Part shown: one piece after another, positions 8,949 to 17,664 of the stretch
Position numbering within the stretch: position 1 is the stretch's first letter
Layout: every line of letters begins with the position of its first letter
Source: Chloroflexi bacterium OHK40
Lineage (GTDB): Bacteria > Chloroflexota > Chloroflexia > Chloroflexales > Chloroflexaceae
Direction of reading: 5' to 3'
DNA: 34,607 bases
NCBI GenBank assembly: GCA_004367505.1
Contig: SFCB01000126.1
Coordinates: forward strand, 1-34,607
Program-made: the position numbers and the translations under genes
Notes under the pieces: generated by a model
The model's database searches: none
Told to the model about the DNA's origin: nothing
The model's input: only the letters and a program-made list of their open reading frames with translations

Positions 8949-10181
8949 ATGTTCCCACACGACGACGACAACTTCGAGTTCCCGCCGTCCGGCGCGCCCC
9001 CCGACCGGACCCGCGACTACGCCGCGCTGACGGACGAGCTACGCATGCTGGTGCGCAGCGGCCGCATGCGCACCTGCTGGGATCTGCCACCCGATGAGGT
9101 GTTCGAGCTATTCGGCGTAGGCGGCGACCTCTTCCTCGAAGACTGGGCCGAGATCGATTGGTATGGCCCCCTGGAGATCTGGCGCGACCCGGAGCATCAG
9201 GTCTCCGACATCCTCTACAACGGCCCGGGCGATGAGCCGTTCTACATCGTCCAGCGGGGCGCGATGGTCTGTACTGGCGTCACCGCCCACCCCGAGTGGA
9301 TCACCTGGGTGCAACGACAGCTGCGGCTCCGCAGCGGCCGCCTCGACCCATACGAGGCCCTCTGGGAACCCATGGTGCAGGGCGTCGCCGACCGGCTGCG
9401 CTTCGCGATCACGGCCCCACCAATCTCGCGCCACGGCCCCAGCCTGGCCATCCGGCTCATTCCTGAGCACTGGCGTAGCCTGGACGATCTGGTGCAGGCC
9501 GGGACGATTACGCGCGAGGCGAGCGACCTGCTGATCGAGGCCCTTGCCGGAGGTGCCACACTGCTCGTGGCCGGAGCCACCGGGAGCGGCAAAACAACCC
9601 TCACGGCGGCGCTGACACAGACGATCGGCCGGCAGACCCGCCTGGTCTTCGTGGAGGACGGCGGCGAACTGCCACGTTCGCCGAATAGCCTGCACATCGA
9701 CGTACAGAGCGAGGGCTCCTTCAGCCAGGCGGTGCGCTTCGCACTGCGCCAGAAGCCGGGCTACATCATCGTTGGAGAGGTGCGGGGCGGTGAGGCGATC
9801 GCCATGCTCCAGGCCGCCGCCACGGGCCACCCCGGGATCGGCACCATCCACGCGGGGGCGGTACAGGGCGCCCTGCGCAACCTCGAGCGCATGGCGATGA
9901 TCGGGCTGAGCGCCGAGACCGGTGGCGGAGGACAGGCGGCCGCGCAGATCGTGCGTGGGCTGATCACCTCTGAGGTTGTCAGCCTGATCGTCGTGCAGAT
10001 CGGCGCCACCACCCGGGGCCGTCGCGCCGTGGTGGCGATCGAGGAGGTTCTGCGCCAGGGCGGGCTCGGCCAGAGCGGCGACGCCTTTCCAACCAACCCG
10101 CTCTTCCAGTACGACACCCAGCGCGGGCAGTTGGTCCGGGTCGGCAATGTGAACGGAGCCTGGGGTCTGGGCCGCCTCTAG
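8949..10181 (+). CDS. cpaF: CpaF/TadA-type secretion ATPase (first copy)
   Basis: This is a 410-residue GspE-superfamily ATPase that powers pilus assembly at the inner face of the membrane. The ATG at 8949 follows GGAG (8939-8942) by 6 nt; the longer open frame from 8772 has no ribosome-binding site and no family-like residues. The N-terminal domain contains the DILYNGPGDEPFYIVQRG segment. Walker A is GATGSGKT (209-216). The Asp box is FVEDGGEL, the Walker B region is YIIVGEVRGGEA, and the His box is TGHPGIGTIHAG. All catalytic motifs look intact. A second CpaF-like gene lies 1.6 kb downstream, so the cluster has two motors, which may correspond to assembly and retraction or to two substrates. 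Confidence 0.93.
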   Translation: MFPHDDDNFEFPPSGAPPDRTRDYAALTDELRMLVRSGRMRTCWDLPPDEVFELFGVGGDLFLEDWAEIDWYGPLEIWRDPEHQVSDILYNGPGDEPFYIVQRGAMVCTGVTAHPEWITWVQRQLRLRSGRLDPYEALWEPMVQGVADRLRFAITAPPISRHGPSLAIRLIPEHWRSLDDLVQAGTITREASDLLIEALAGGATLLVAGATGSGKTTLTAALTQTIGRQTRLVFVEDGGELPRSPNSLHIDVQSEGSFSQAVRFALRQKPGYIIVGEVRGGEAIAMLQAAATGHPGIGTIHAGAVQGALRNLERMAMIGLSAETGGGGQAAAQIVRGLITSEVVSLIVVQIGATTRGRRAVVAIEEVLRQGGLGQSGDAFPTNPLFQYDTQRGQLVRVGNVNGAWGLGRL

Positions 10182-10276
10182 CCCATCTCGCGGATACGGT
10201 TGAGCCGTCTGCCTGATGGCTGGAGGGTGTCAGGGCCATCCGCGTGTGGAGAGGCGCGAACAACGTCGTGCACCCG

Positions 10277-10293
10277 ATCAAACCGGGTTTGAT
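10277..10293. promoter_or_regulatory. 17-bp palindrome upstream of cpaE/tadZ
   Basis: ATCAAACC-G-GGTTTGAT is a perfect 8-bp inverted repeat about a single central base. It lies 40 nt upstream of the ATG at 10333, in a 151-nt spacer between cpaF and the ParA-like gene. Its size and symmetry fit an operator for a dimeric regulator. No convincing promoter hexamers flank it and no second copy was found in the window. Confidence 0.4.
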
Positions 10294-10332
10294 ATGAGAG
10301 GTTCTTGATCCAGGCAAACGAAGGAGAAGCAG

Positions 10333-11598
10333 ATGGAGCTGGTGATCTTCAGCGCGCTCGAGGGCCTGCCAGCGCCCCTCGAGCAATACCGCGACCTGGC
10401 CATCCTGGCGCCCTCACGCCTCGACCAGGTGGCCCGGCTGCTGGATGGCCCACAGGCCCCGGATGCGCTCTACCTCGACGATACGCGCGGCGCCTCACTA
10501 CCCGAACTGTGGCAGGCGATCACGGCCGCCCGCCGGATCGGGGTGCGCGTGCTGGTCAACTTCAGTGGCCCGGCACGCGGCGCCCTCAACGACGCCCTGG
10601 GCGCTGGCATCCCGGCAATCGCTGAGCGCGACCCGGCCGCCGTGGCCGCCTGGATTGGCGCCCAGCTCGGCCTACGCCACAGCGCTGGCTCCTCGCGGCT
10701 AGCCGTGGTGGCCGTAGGGGCGGCCAAGGGCGGTATCGGCAAGACCTTTGCCACCTGCGTGCTCGCCGAGGGGGCGCGCCGTCGTGGCTTGCGCGTACTC
10801 GTCTGGGACAGCGATATCTCGAACCCCGGTCTGGTGCCCGCCTTCCGCGTCCCCAGCAGCGCGCCATCGTACCTGCATCTGATCCAGCGCGGCCCGGCCC
10901 ATTGGAACGCCACCGGGATTCAACCCTTCATCTACCAGCCCGAGCACACCAGAGGCACCGCAACCGGCTGGGGCCCGATCGACTTCCTGATTGGCTCCCA
11001 CGCGGTGGCCCGTGCCGAGAACGACGTCCGGCTGCCCGACTGGCAGGGATTCTACCAGGGCGTGAGCGCCCTGGAGGGCTACGACCTTCTGCTGGTGGAC
11101 ACGCCGCCCGACTACCTGCGGCGCCCGTACGCCACACACGTGCTGCTGAGCGGCGGCACGGTCGTGCTGCCAGCCCCCCCTGGCGCCCGCGAGCGCATGG
11201 GCGTCGGCCACTTGCTTGAGCACCTGAGCGAGCATGCTCCCGAGCGGCTTGAGCATTGCGCGCTGCTCTTTATGGAACCCGAGCGCGGCGTGACGGCCAC
11301 GGTCGGCGAGGTGGCGGCACTCTTCGCCCGCCGCTATCCACGAGTGCCAACCCTGGGCATGCTCCCTCGGGCGCCCCGCCTCGCCAGCCTCGCCGACGAG
11401 CACGACGGCTACATCTCCATGCTCGATATCGGGCCCCACAGTCCCTTCGCCGCCGCAGTTCACCGCGCCGTCGATGCACTCTGCGCCCGCCTCGGGATCA
11501 GCCCTGCCCTGCCCATGCCGCGCTCCAGCATCCTGGCGCGTTTGCGATCCAGAATCAGCGAGGCCCGCCCCGGCCAGCCGATCGCCCAGGCGACGTAA
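10333..11598 (+). CDS. CpaE/TadZ-like ParA/MinD family ATPase
   Basis: This is a 421-residue protein whose ATG 10333 follows GAAGGAGAA (ends 10328). Residues 1-~115 look like the atypical receiver-like domain of CpaE/TadZ (LAILAPSRLDQVARLLDG; VLVNFSGPARGALNDAL). The ParA/MinD domain follows. Its deviant Walker A is KGGIGKT (132-138) with the signature lysine K132, then VLVWDSDISNPGL and a Walker B-like LLLVDTPPDYLRRPY. TadZ proteins mark the cell location where tad pilus machines assemble. Gene order cpaB-cpaF-cpaE-like differs from the Caulobacter order cpaB-cpaC-cpaD-cpaE-cpaF and fits a secretin-less version. It is followed after 166 nt by the second CpaF-like gene. Confidence 0.85.
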   Translation: MELVIFSALEGLPAPLEQYRDLAILAPSRLDQVARLLDGPQAPDALYLDDTRGASLPELWQAITAARRIGVRVLVNFSGPARGALNDALGAGIPAIAERDPAAVAAWIGAQLGLRHSAGSSRLAVVAVGAAKGGIGKTFATCVLAEGARRRGLRVLVWDSDISNPGLVPAFRVPSSAPSYLHLIQRGPAHWNATGIQPFIYQPEHTRGTATGWGPIDFLIGSHAVARAENDVRLPDWQGFYQGVSALEGYDLLLVDTPPDYLRRPYATHVLLSGGTVVLPAPPGARERMGVGHLLEHLSEHAPERLEHCALLFMEPERGVTATVGEVAALFARRYPRVPTLGMLPRAPRLASLADEHDGYISMLDIGPHSPFAAAVHRAVDALCARLGISPALPMPRSSILARLRSRISEARPGQPIAQAT

Positions 11599-11764
11599 GG
11601 GGCCAGACGCAGCGGTTCCCATCGTGAGCCGTAGCGGCGCAGCGCGCTGCGCCACCAGTAGCCCACCAGGCATGCCCCAACGCCACCCTCGGGCGCCCGG
11701 CCGCGCCATCGCGCCCATCGCCGTCCACCGAGCAACCCTCATGCGATTGGTTGGAACGAGCATC

Positions 11765-13780
11765 ATGACAGCCAGGCACACTCCCACCCGCGCCCTCAGC
11801 GTCATCGAGGATGGAGGGCTCACCGCCCTCCCGCCCTACCCCGCACGCCCCGCCACCACACCGCCGCCTGCCGACCCATCCATCCTCCAGGCGGTGCGCG
11901 ACGCTCTGCGCGACAGCATCGCTCCCACGCTGCTCGATCCCGTCGCCCCGGCCGCAACCCGCGACCCGGAGGTGCTGCGGGTACTGCGCGCCGAGATCGG
12001 CGCCCAGCTAGAGCGCGGCTATGGCCCCCTCCGGGGCCTGCCAACCGACGAGCGAAGCCTCCTGCAACTCTTTCAGGACGCCCTCGGCTGGGGCCCGGCC
12101 CAGCCCTACCTCGATGACGAGCGCGTCCAGGAAGTCAAGATCGTCGGTGACATGATCCTCGTGCAGGAGGAGGGTGCCGACTTCACCGTAGCCCCCGAGC
12201 GATTCCCCGACCCGCGCCAGGCCCTGGACCGGGCGCTGCTCCTCGCCGCCCGCCTCAACGTGCTCCTCAACCGCTCGCACCCCCAGGAAACGCTTCCCCT
12301 GGCCCACGGCACGCGCATGCACGTGACCATCCCGCCCTGCACGCCCGAGGGCACAGCCCTGATCTGCATCCGGCGCGGCCGGCGCCGTGGCTGGAGCCTC
12401 GACGACATCCTGAGCCGCGAAGCATGCTCACCGGCGGTGGCCGAAGTGCTGCGCCTGCTCGTACGCGCCCGCTGCTCCTTCCTGATCGCCGGCGAAACAG
12501 GCTGTGGCAAGACGGCCCTGCTTGAGGCGCTAGTCAATTCCTGGCCCGGCGAACCCCACGTCATCACGATCGAGGATAACACCCTCGAGATCAATGTACG
12601 CCACCGCGCCTGGACCCGCGAGCTCGTGCAGACGGCGGTAGAGCGGGGCGCCTATGGCCGCGCCGCCCGCGAGGTGCTCCGGCAGACCCCATCGCTCGTG
12701 GCGCCCGGCGAGACCCGCGCCGAGGAAGCTGGCGCCATCCTCGCCGTGGCCGTCAGCGGCCACGCCGTCGTCACCACCATTCACGCCCGCTCGGCCCTGC
12801 GCGCCGTGCAGCGCTTCGCCGACTGCGCCGCCATGCCCGGCGCCTACATCTACGAGGGCCGCCGCGACCACGCCCTCGAAGATGCCTGCGACAACTTCCA
12901 GGCGGTGATCCATCTTGAGAAGGCAGGCGGGCGGCGCTACATCAGCGAGGTATTGCTCCTCGACGGCGTCGAGGAGGTCGGCGAGCGCCTTCGCCCAAGG
13001 GCGGTGCGCCTGGCCTGGGCCGCGCCGGGCCCCGACGGCACCCCGGGCTGGCGCACCGCCGCCATAGCCCGTGGCGAAGCTCTCATCTGGGAGGGCGAGG
13101 GCGCCACCCCCGAGGGGCTGGCTCGGCGCCTGCGCTTGCTCACCCTCCAGGGCCAGGTGCGCGCCGCGACCACCAGGGCCGCCGTGGCCGAGAGTGTTGC
13201 CCGCGCCGAGAGCGCCGCCCGCGCTGGCGATGCCCCCCAGGCCCTCGCCATCCTGCGGCGGGCCTGGGCCGACCGCCCGGATGCGCGCCTGGTGGCCGCT
13301 GCCCGGCGGGCGATCGAGCTCGACCTCGAGCTCGCCCGGGAGCTCACCGCGCAGGCGCGGGCCGCCGAGGCCGAGTTGACCCGCGCGCTCGGCAACCGTC
13401 GCTGGGCCGACGCCCGCCGCGCCTACGCCCGCGTGCGGGCCGATGTGGCCCTCTACACAGCCCACGCCCCCACGGGTGGCTGGGAGGCCGCAGCCGAAGC
13501 GATCGCACAGGGCGAGCAGGCCGACCGCGAGGCCCAGGAGGGGATCACGCGGGCCCGCCTGGCCCTCAGCCAGGGGCGCGCCCGCGACGCCGCCGACATC
13601 CTGAGCCACCTCGACCACGCTCGTCTCTCGGCCACCGTGGCGCTCGACACGCTCTACGCCCGCCGCGAGGCCCTGGCCATGCTCCGTGCGGCCGGTGAGG
13701 TTGGCGGCTACGCCCTCGAACCCGTCGACGCCGCGATCAGCGCCCTGCATGAGGAGGGAGCAGGCTATGGAGATCGATAG
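11765..13780 (+). CDS. Second CpaF-like ATPase with a long helical C-terminal extension
   Basis: This protein has about 671 residues from ATG 11765; an in-frame ATG at 11741 is also possible because neither has a strong ribosome-binding site (GGAACGAG lies between them). A CpaF N-terminal domain (~90-225) is followed by an ATPase core. Walker A is GETGCGKT (243-250), the Asp box is TIEDNTLEI, the Walker B-like segment is APGETRAEEAGAIL, and the His box is SGHAVVTTIHA. The core ends near residue 420. The remaining ~250 residues are not part of normal CpaF: an Ala/Arg/Glu-rich, TPR-like run of helices (AGDAPQALAILRRAWADRPD; LSQGRARDAADILSHLDHA). Ordinary CpaF proteins have roughly 400-500 residues. 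The gene overlaps tadB by 14 nt. The tail may bind TadB/TadC or regulate the motor; that is inference. Confidence 0.85.
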   Translation: MTARHTPTRALSVIEDGGLTALPPYPARPATTPPPADPSILQAVRDALRDSIAPTLLDPVAPAATRDPEVLRVLRAEIGAQLERGYGPLRGLPTDERSLLQLFQDALGWGPAQPYLDDERVQEVKIVGDMILVQEEGADFTVAPERFPDPRQALDRALLLAARLNVLLNRSHPQETLPLAHGTRMHVTIPPCTPEGTALICIRRGRRRGWSLDDILSREACSPAVAEVLRLLVRARCSFLIAGETGCGKTALLEALVNSWPGEPHVITIEDNTLEINVRHRAWTRELVQTAVERGAYGRAAREVLRQTPSLVAPGETRAEEAGAILAVAVSGHAVVTTIHARSALRAVQRFADCAAMPGAYIYEGRRDHALEDACDNFQAVIHLEKAGGRRYISEVLLLDGVEEVGERLRPRAVRLAWAAPGPDGTPGWRTAAIARGEALIWEGEGATPEGLARRLRLLTLQGQVRAATTRAAVAESVARAESAARAGDAPQALAILRRAWADRPDARLVAAARRAIELDLELARELTAQARAAEAELTRALGNRRWADARRAYARVRADVALYTAHAPTGGWEAAAEAIAQGEQADREAQEGITRARLALSQGRARDAADILSHLDHARLSATVALDTLYARREALAMLRAAGEVGGYALEPVDAAISALHEEGAGYGDR

Positions 13781-14714
13781 CTTCCCCGTAACCCACCCGG
13801 AGACCGCCTGGCTCACCACCCTCGTCGCCCCGGCCCTCACCGCAGCCGCTGTGCTCGCGGTGGTCCTGCTGCTGCGTAGCCGCCTGGCGCTGCTGCTCGC
13901 CCTGCTGCAAGCCCGGCGCGCCGCCCGGCGCCTGCCCGCCGGCACGCACCCGGACCCGGCGCTGATCTGGGCGCCCCAGCCAGCCCCGCCGGAGCAACTG
14001 CTCAACCTCGCCCTACTCGTCGCGTTCGTGATCGCCGTCGGGCTCGCGCTCATCGCGCCGCCGGCCCTCGCATTGCTCCTCGGCGCGCCGCTGGCCGCCG
14101 CCACCGTCTGGGCACTCCTGACGCTGGCCGAGCAGCGTTACGTCGCCCGGCTCGACCGCGACCTCACGGCGGCTGTGGGCCGGCTCAGCGCCCTGCTCAA
14201 GGCCAGCAGCGGGCTGCGTCCTGCCCTGGAGCGCGTGATCGCCGACATGCAGGAAGGCCCGCTCCGGGCCGAGTGGTCCTTCCTGCTCACCCACCAGGGC
14301 GCGCCGCTGAGCGACGGCGGGATCGCCACCCCCCAGCAGGTGATCATCGCCCTGGCTGCCCAGAGCCCCTCGCGGCGCCATGCCACCTTCCTCAATCACC
14401 TCGGCGCCTCCGCTGGCCAGCCCCAGGACGTGCTGGCGCGGCGCTGTGAGGCCGCCTACGAGGCCCTCCAGACATCCGACCGCCGACGCGACGAGATCCG
14501 CACCGAGCTGGCTCAGGTGCGCTACAGCGGCATGGCCGTGGGCCTGGCGGGCGCAATGATGGCGCTCTACCTGGCATGGTCTCAGTGGGAGCGGGTCCAG
14601 ATCGCCTACCGCTCGCCGGCCGGCCCCTTTGTGGGCGTGATCGTGCTCGGCGCCCTGGCCCTACCAATCGTCGGCGGCGCGCTCCTGGCCCGCGTCGACG
14701 ACAGTGATTACTGA
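13767..14714 (+). CDS. tadB: TadB-like type II secretion F-domain membrane protein
   Basis: This is a 315-residue protein with start ATG 13767, six nt after GAGGAGGGAG (13751-13760) and overlapping the end of the ATPase gene. There is an N-terminal transmembrane helix (~20-45), a helix pair near residues 75-115, then a cytoplasmic T2SSF domain (LDRDLTAAVGRLSALLKASSGLRPALERV). Two C-terminal transmembrane helices follow (MAVGLAGAMMALYLAW; FVGVIVLGALALPIVGGAL). TadB and TadC form the inner-membrane platform on which the CpaF motor acts. Tight spacing (12 nt) to tadC supports co-translation. Confidence 0.82.
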   Translation: MEIDSFPVTHPETAWLTTLVAPALTAAAVLAVVLLLRSRLALLLALLQARRAARRLPAGTHPDPALIWAPQPAPPEQLLNLALLVAFVIAVGLALIAPPALALLLGAPLAAATVWALLTLAEQRYVARLDRDLTAAVGRLSALLKASSGLRPALERVIADMQEGPLRAEWSFLLTHQGAPLSDGGIATPQQVIIALAAQSPSRRHATFLNHLGASAGQPQDVLARRCEAAYEALQTSDRRRDEIRTELAQVRYSGMAVGLAGAMMALYLAWSQWERVQIAYRSPAGPFVGVIVLGALALPIVGGALLARVDDSDY

Positions 14715-14726
14715 GGGAGGAGCTCC

Positions 14727-15518
14727 ATGGACCTGCTGATCGCTCCTGGCGCCCCGGATCTGCTCATGGCCGCCGTTGGCGCCTTGCTCGCCCTGCTGGG
14801 GCTCGTGCTCGCCGGGCGCCCCCCGCTCACCACAAGCCTCTACGGCGCCGTGGCCCGCCTCGACGCGCCCGGCCGACTTGTCGCCGGCCAGGCAGCGGGC
14901 CTCGCGGGAGCTGCCCTGCTGCTCCTCACCGTCGTCGCCGGCGGGCTGCAGGGTGGCCCGCGCGCGCTGCTCGTTTGTGGCGCCCTCGCAGCCTACCTCG
15001 GCTTCGGCATCGTACTGCCGCGCCAGCCCGAGCGGCGCCGCGAGCGCGAAGCTGCTGCTCTGCGCCGGCTCACCCCCGGCCTGATCGCCTTTGTACGTGT
15101 GGCCCTCGGCAGCTTCGAGGCCCCGATCGAGATCCTGCGGCGCTACACCGCCCGGCCCCATCCGCGCCTGGCCCCCATGCAGGCGCTGGTGGCCGAGGCC
15201 CTGCAGACGGGGGCCGACCTCCGCCTGCGTCCCTTTGCCGCCTTGAGCGCGGTGGCCCGCACCCGGGGCTGCCGCGAGCTCTGCGACGTAGCCGAGGCCC
15301 TCGCCCAGGCCGAGGCCGAGGGCGGGCGGGTCGAGGCTGTGCTGGCCGCCCAGCAGGCGACGCTGGAGCTCATCCTCCAGGGCGAGTTCAAGCGCGCCGT
15401 GCGCCGCCGCACCATGTACCTGTTGCTCATGGTCGCGATCAGCCTCGTCGTCGGAATCCTCGGGAACCTGCTCTTCGTAATGACCGGAGGCGGCAGCGTC
15501 CTGGGGCAACTCGGGTGA
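14727..15518 (+). CDS. tadC: TadC-like type II secretion F-domain membrane protein
   Basis: This is a 263-residue protein with ATG 14727 preceded by GGGAGGAG (14715-14722). There is an N-terminal transmembrane helix (~8-30), two helices between about 50 and 95, a cytoplasmic helical T2SSF domain (LTPGLIAFVRVALGSFEAPIEILRRY; ELCDVAEALAQAEAEGGRVEAVL), and a C-terminal helix (MYLLLMVAISLVVGILGNLLFVM). It is the partner of TadB in the pilus platform and the last recognisable tad gene; a secreted VanW protein begins 52 nt later on the same strand. Confidence 0.82.
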   Translation: MDLLIAPGAPDLLMAAVGALLALLGLVLAGRPPLTTSLYGAVARLDAPGRLVAGQAAGLAGAALLLLTVVAGGLQGGPRALLVCGALAAYLGFGIVLPRQPERRREREAAALRRLTPGLIAFVRVALGSFEAPIEILRRYTARPHPRLAPMQALVAEALQTGADLRLRPFAALSAVARTRGCRELCDVAEALAQAEAEGGRVEAVLAAQQATLELILQGEFKRAVRRRTMYLLLMVAISLVVGILGNLLFVMTGGGSVLGQLG

Positions 15519-15570
15519 CCCGCGCCACCCATCGCAACCGTGACCAGAGGTGCCAAGGAGCAAGCTACCC

Positions 15571-16848
15571 ATGCGCCGCGTGCCCATCCTGCTTTGCGTC
15601 CTCGTCGGTGCGATGCTGCTGGCCCCGGCCGCCCCTGCGGTCGCTGCCCCGATAACGGGAGCGCCCGCCCCCTTCCTGGAGTCCGGCGGGTTTGTCGTTG
15701 CCGGCCCGTTCTACACCTTCACGATGGCCCACGGCGGTCTGGAGGCCCTCGGCCAGCCGATCACCGGCGAGCTACACGACGCCGAACTCGGTGTGCCGGT
15801 GCAGTACTTCACCTACGCCCGGCTGGAGCGCCATCTCGACGGCATACGGCTCACCCGCCTGGGCAGCCGCGCCGTGGCTGGTCGGGAGAGCGAGCCCGCC
15901 TTCCAGTGGCGCGGCCCTGACACAGCGCTGGAGGGTGGACGCCGCTACGTGCCCGAGTCCGGGCATACCCTGGGCGGGGCTTTCGGCTGGTACCATGCCC
16001 AGCACGGGGCGGTAGCGCTCCTCGGCCACCCGATCTCCGAGGAGTTCGCCGAACCCCGGCCCGGCGGCACACCGATCCTCGTCCAGTACTTCGAGCGGGC
16101 ACGGCTCGAATACGACCCGGAGGTTCATACGGTGCGCCGCGCGCCCCTCGGCGCATGGCTCGCCGCGCAACTCGTCCCTCCCGAGTTGCGCGCACCCGCT
16201 GGGACACCACAGCCCCTTGCCAGCGCCACACTCACCTACCGGCCCGGATTGGGGAGCAGCCACAACCTCGAGCTCGCGGCGGCGCGCCTGCACGGCGCCG
16301 TGGTCGAGCCAGGGCAGCAACTCGCTTTTCTTGGCTCCATCGGCCCGATCTCGGCGGCAGCCGGATACCGGCCAGGCCAGGCCGTGGTTGACGGCCAGAT
16401 AGTAGAGGGCGAAGTGGGCGGCGGGATCTGTAGCGTGGCGACGCTCCTCTACCGCGCGGCCTGGGTGGGCGGCCTGCCAGTAGTGGAGCGGCGCGGCCAC
16501 TCGCGCTGGCTAACGGCCTTCGCCGATGCGCCTGGCCTCGACGCCGCCGTCGCCTTGCCCGGCCCCGACCTGCGCATCCACAACGACACGGGTGCGCGGC
16601 TCTTCGTCGCTGCCGTGGCGGGCGGCGGGCGCGCTACCGTTACCCTCTGGGGCCTGCCCGACGGGCGCCGGGTGGAGCTCGCGCCTCCACTGATGGTGAC
16701 ACAGGGCGGTACGCTTACCGTGACCACCGCGCGCACGGTGCGCGGGGCCTCGGAGGCGCTGCAGCGCCTCGAGCGCGTCACGACGCGCTACCGGCTCGCC
16801 GGGCCATCTCCCGTTCGCATAACCCGGGTGGGGCGCCCAGGCTGGTGA
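15571..16848 (+). CDS. Secreted VanW family protein with N-terminal Chloroflexota-type repeats
   Basis: This is a 425-residue protein. ATG 15571 lies 10 nt after AAGGAG (15555-15560); a GTG at 15550 is in frame but overlaps that ribosome-binding site. The signal peptide is about residues 1-27 (VPILLCVLVGAMLLAPAAPAVAA). Two related repeats follow at ~39-90 (GPFYTFTMAHGGLEALGQPI, VQYFTYARLERH) and ~129-185 (GWYHAQHGAVALLGHPISEEF, VQYFERARLEYDPE). The VanW domain spans ~223-395 and shows its hallmark residues (SSHNLELAAARLHG, GEVGGGICSVATLLYRAA). VanW occurs in many envelope proteins of monoderms; its activity is not established. A beta-rich C-terminus ends the protein. The position after tadC may mean read-through from the tad operon. 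Confidence 0.88.
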   Translation: MRRVPILLCVLVGAMLLAPAAPAVAAPITGAPAPFLESGGFVVAGPFYTFTMAHGGLEALGQPITGELHDAELGVPVQYFTYARLERHLDGIRLTRLGSRAVAGRESEPAFQWRGPDTALEGGRRYVPESGHTLGGAFGWYHAQHGAVALLGHPISEEFAEPRPGGTPILVQYFERARLEYDPEVHTVRRAPLGAWLAAQLVPPELRAPAGTPQPLASATLTYRPGLGSSHNLELAAARLHGAVVEPGQQLAFLGSIGPISAAAGYRPGQAVVDGQIVEGEVGGGICSVATLLYRAAWVGGLPVVERRGHSRWLTAFADAPGLDAAVALPGPDLRIHNDTGARLFVAAVAGGGRATVTLWGLPDGRRVELAPPLMVTQGGTLTVTTARTVRGASEALQRLERVTTRYRLAGPSPVRITRVGRPGW

Positions 16849-17008
16849 GCAGCATCAGACAGGCCAGCCGAGCTCACTGAAACTACGATGCCTTGTCGGC
16901 ACCTCGGATGGACGCGGCGCGCTGCATTCCTCCGGGGTACGTCCCGACATCATGGCCTTCCGCAGCCCGCCGGGCCCGGCGCGTGCGACCAGACGATTAC
17001 GGTGACGC

Positions 17009-17434
17009 TCAGTCGCCACCCGCTTCGTCCAGCGCCCGCAGCGCATCAAGCTCGGGGCATAACACCACGCTCTCCTGCTCGTTCGGATCGGTACGAGCGA
17101 GCACCGCCACGGTCTCATCGGGGCCAGGGTTGTAGGGCAGGTGTGGGATGCCGGCGGGGATGTAGAGGTACTCGCCAGCCCGCACTTCCAGGTGCTGCTC
17201 CAGCCGCTCACCGTACCACATCCCGGCGCGACCGCTCAGCACATAAATCGCCGTCTCATGGGCCGCGTGCAGGTGTGCCCGCGCCCGCGCCCCCGGTGGC
17301 AGCCGCAGCATGTGCATGCAGATCCCCCGCGCGCCCACGCTCTCGGCCGAGATCCCGGCGGCGTACGTCAGTCCCTGCTTGCCAGCATAACTTCCCTCGC
17401 CCCGTACAACCTGGCACGTCGCCGCTTCGCCCAT
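17009..17434 (-). CDS. Cupin-domain protein
   Basis: This is a 141-residue single-domain cupin. The start at 17434 has AAGGAG 6-7 nt upstream on the - strand. Motif 1 is visible as ARAHLHAAHETAIYVLSGRAGMWYG, and motif 2 as GEYLYIPAGIPHLPYNP with the conserved PxxxPH. Three to four His/Glu residues are positioned to hold a metal. Small cupins of this kind include dioxygenases, isomerases and sugar-binding proteins, so no reaction is assigned. It is convergent with the VanW gene (160 nt apart, nothing clear in that gap) and divergent from the arsR-like gene. Confidence 0.82.
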   Translation of the reverse strand: MGEAATCQVVRGEGSYAGKQGLTYAAGISAESVGARGICMHMLRLPPGARARAHLHAAHETAIYVLSGRAGMWYGERLEQHLEVRAGEYLYIPAGIPHLPYNPGPDETVAVLARTDPNEQESVVLCPELDALRALDEAGGD

Positions 17435-17615
17435 GGCAGCTCTCCTTCCCAGCCTGGCGCGGGCCGCCCATCCCTCACCCGCAAGCCAGACGCTTGTCCA
17501 TCAAACTTCATGCCCCGTGGCGCCGAGTGTACCATCCCGGCGGCACACCGGAACACGAGGGCACAGGGCACAGGGAACGGGGGACGGCGGGCAGGCCGCC
17601 GCCAGCGGCCGAGGG

Positions 17616-17633
17616 AGCCCGCGCAGGCGGGCT
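17616..17633. repeat. Intergenic hairpin
   Basis: AGCCCGC (17616-17622) and GCGGGCT (17627-17633) form a perfect 7-bp stem around a 4-nt GCAG loop. There is no T-tract. It could be part of a REP-like dispersed repeat, since its surroundings are also repetitive. Confidence 0.45.
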
Positions 17634-17664
17634 TCGCCTCCTCATCGCCGCGCGCTTTAGTGCT

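Noticed and set aside
10699-11823. 374-codon - strand frame under the CpaE/TadZ-like gene
   Set aside because: Antisense to an intact ParA-type ATPase; composition is Gly/Ala/Arg/His-rich and no motif is seen.
12530-14104. 524-codon open frame on the - strand
   Set aside because: It lies antisense to the second CpaF ATPase and tadB, has low-complexity Gly/Ala/Arg composition and no family resemblance; long antisense frames are expected in high-GC DNA.
16847-16877. GTGAGC...GCTCAC possible terminator after the VanW gene
   Set aside because: Only 6 bp with a ~19-nt loop and no T-tract.
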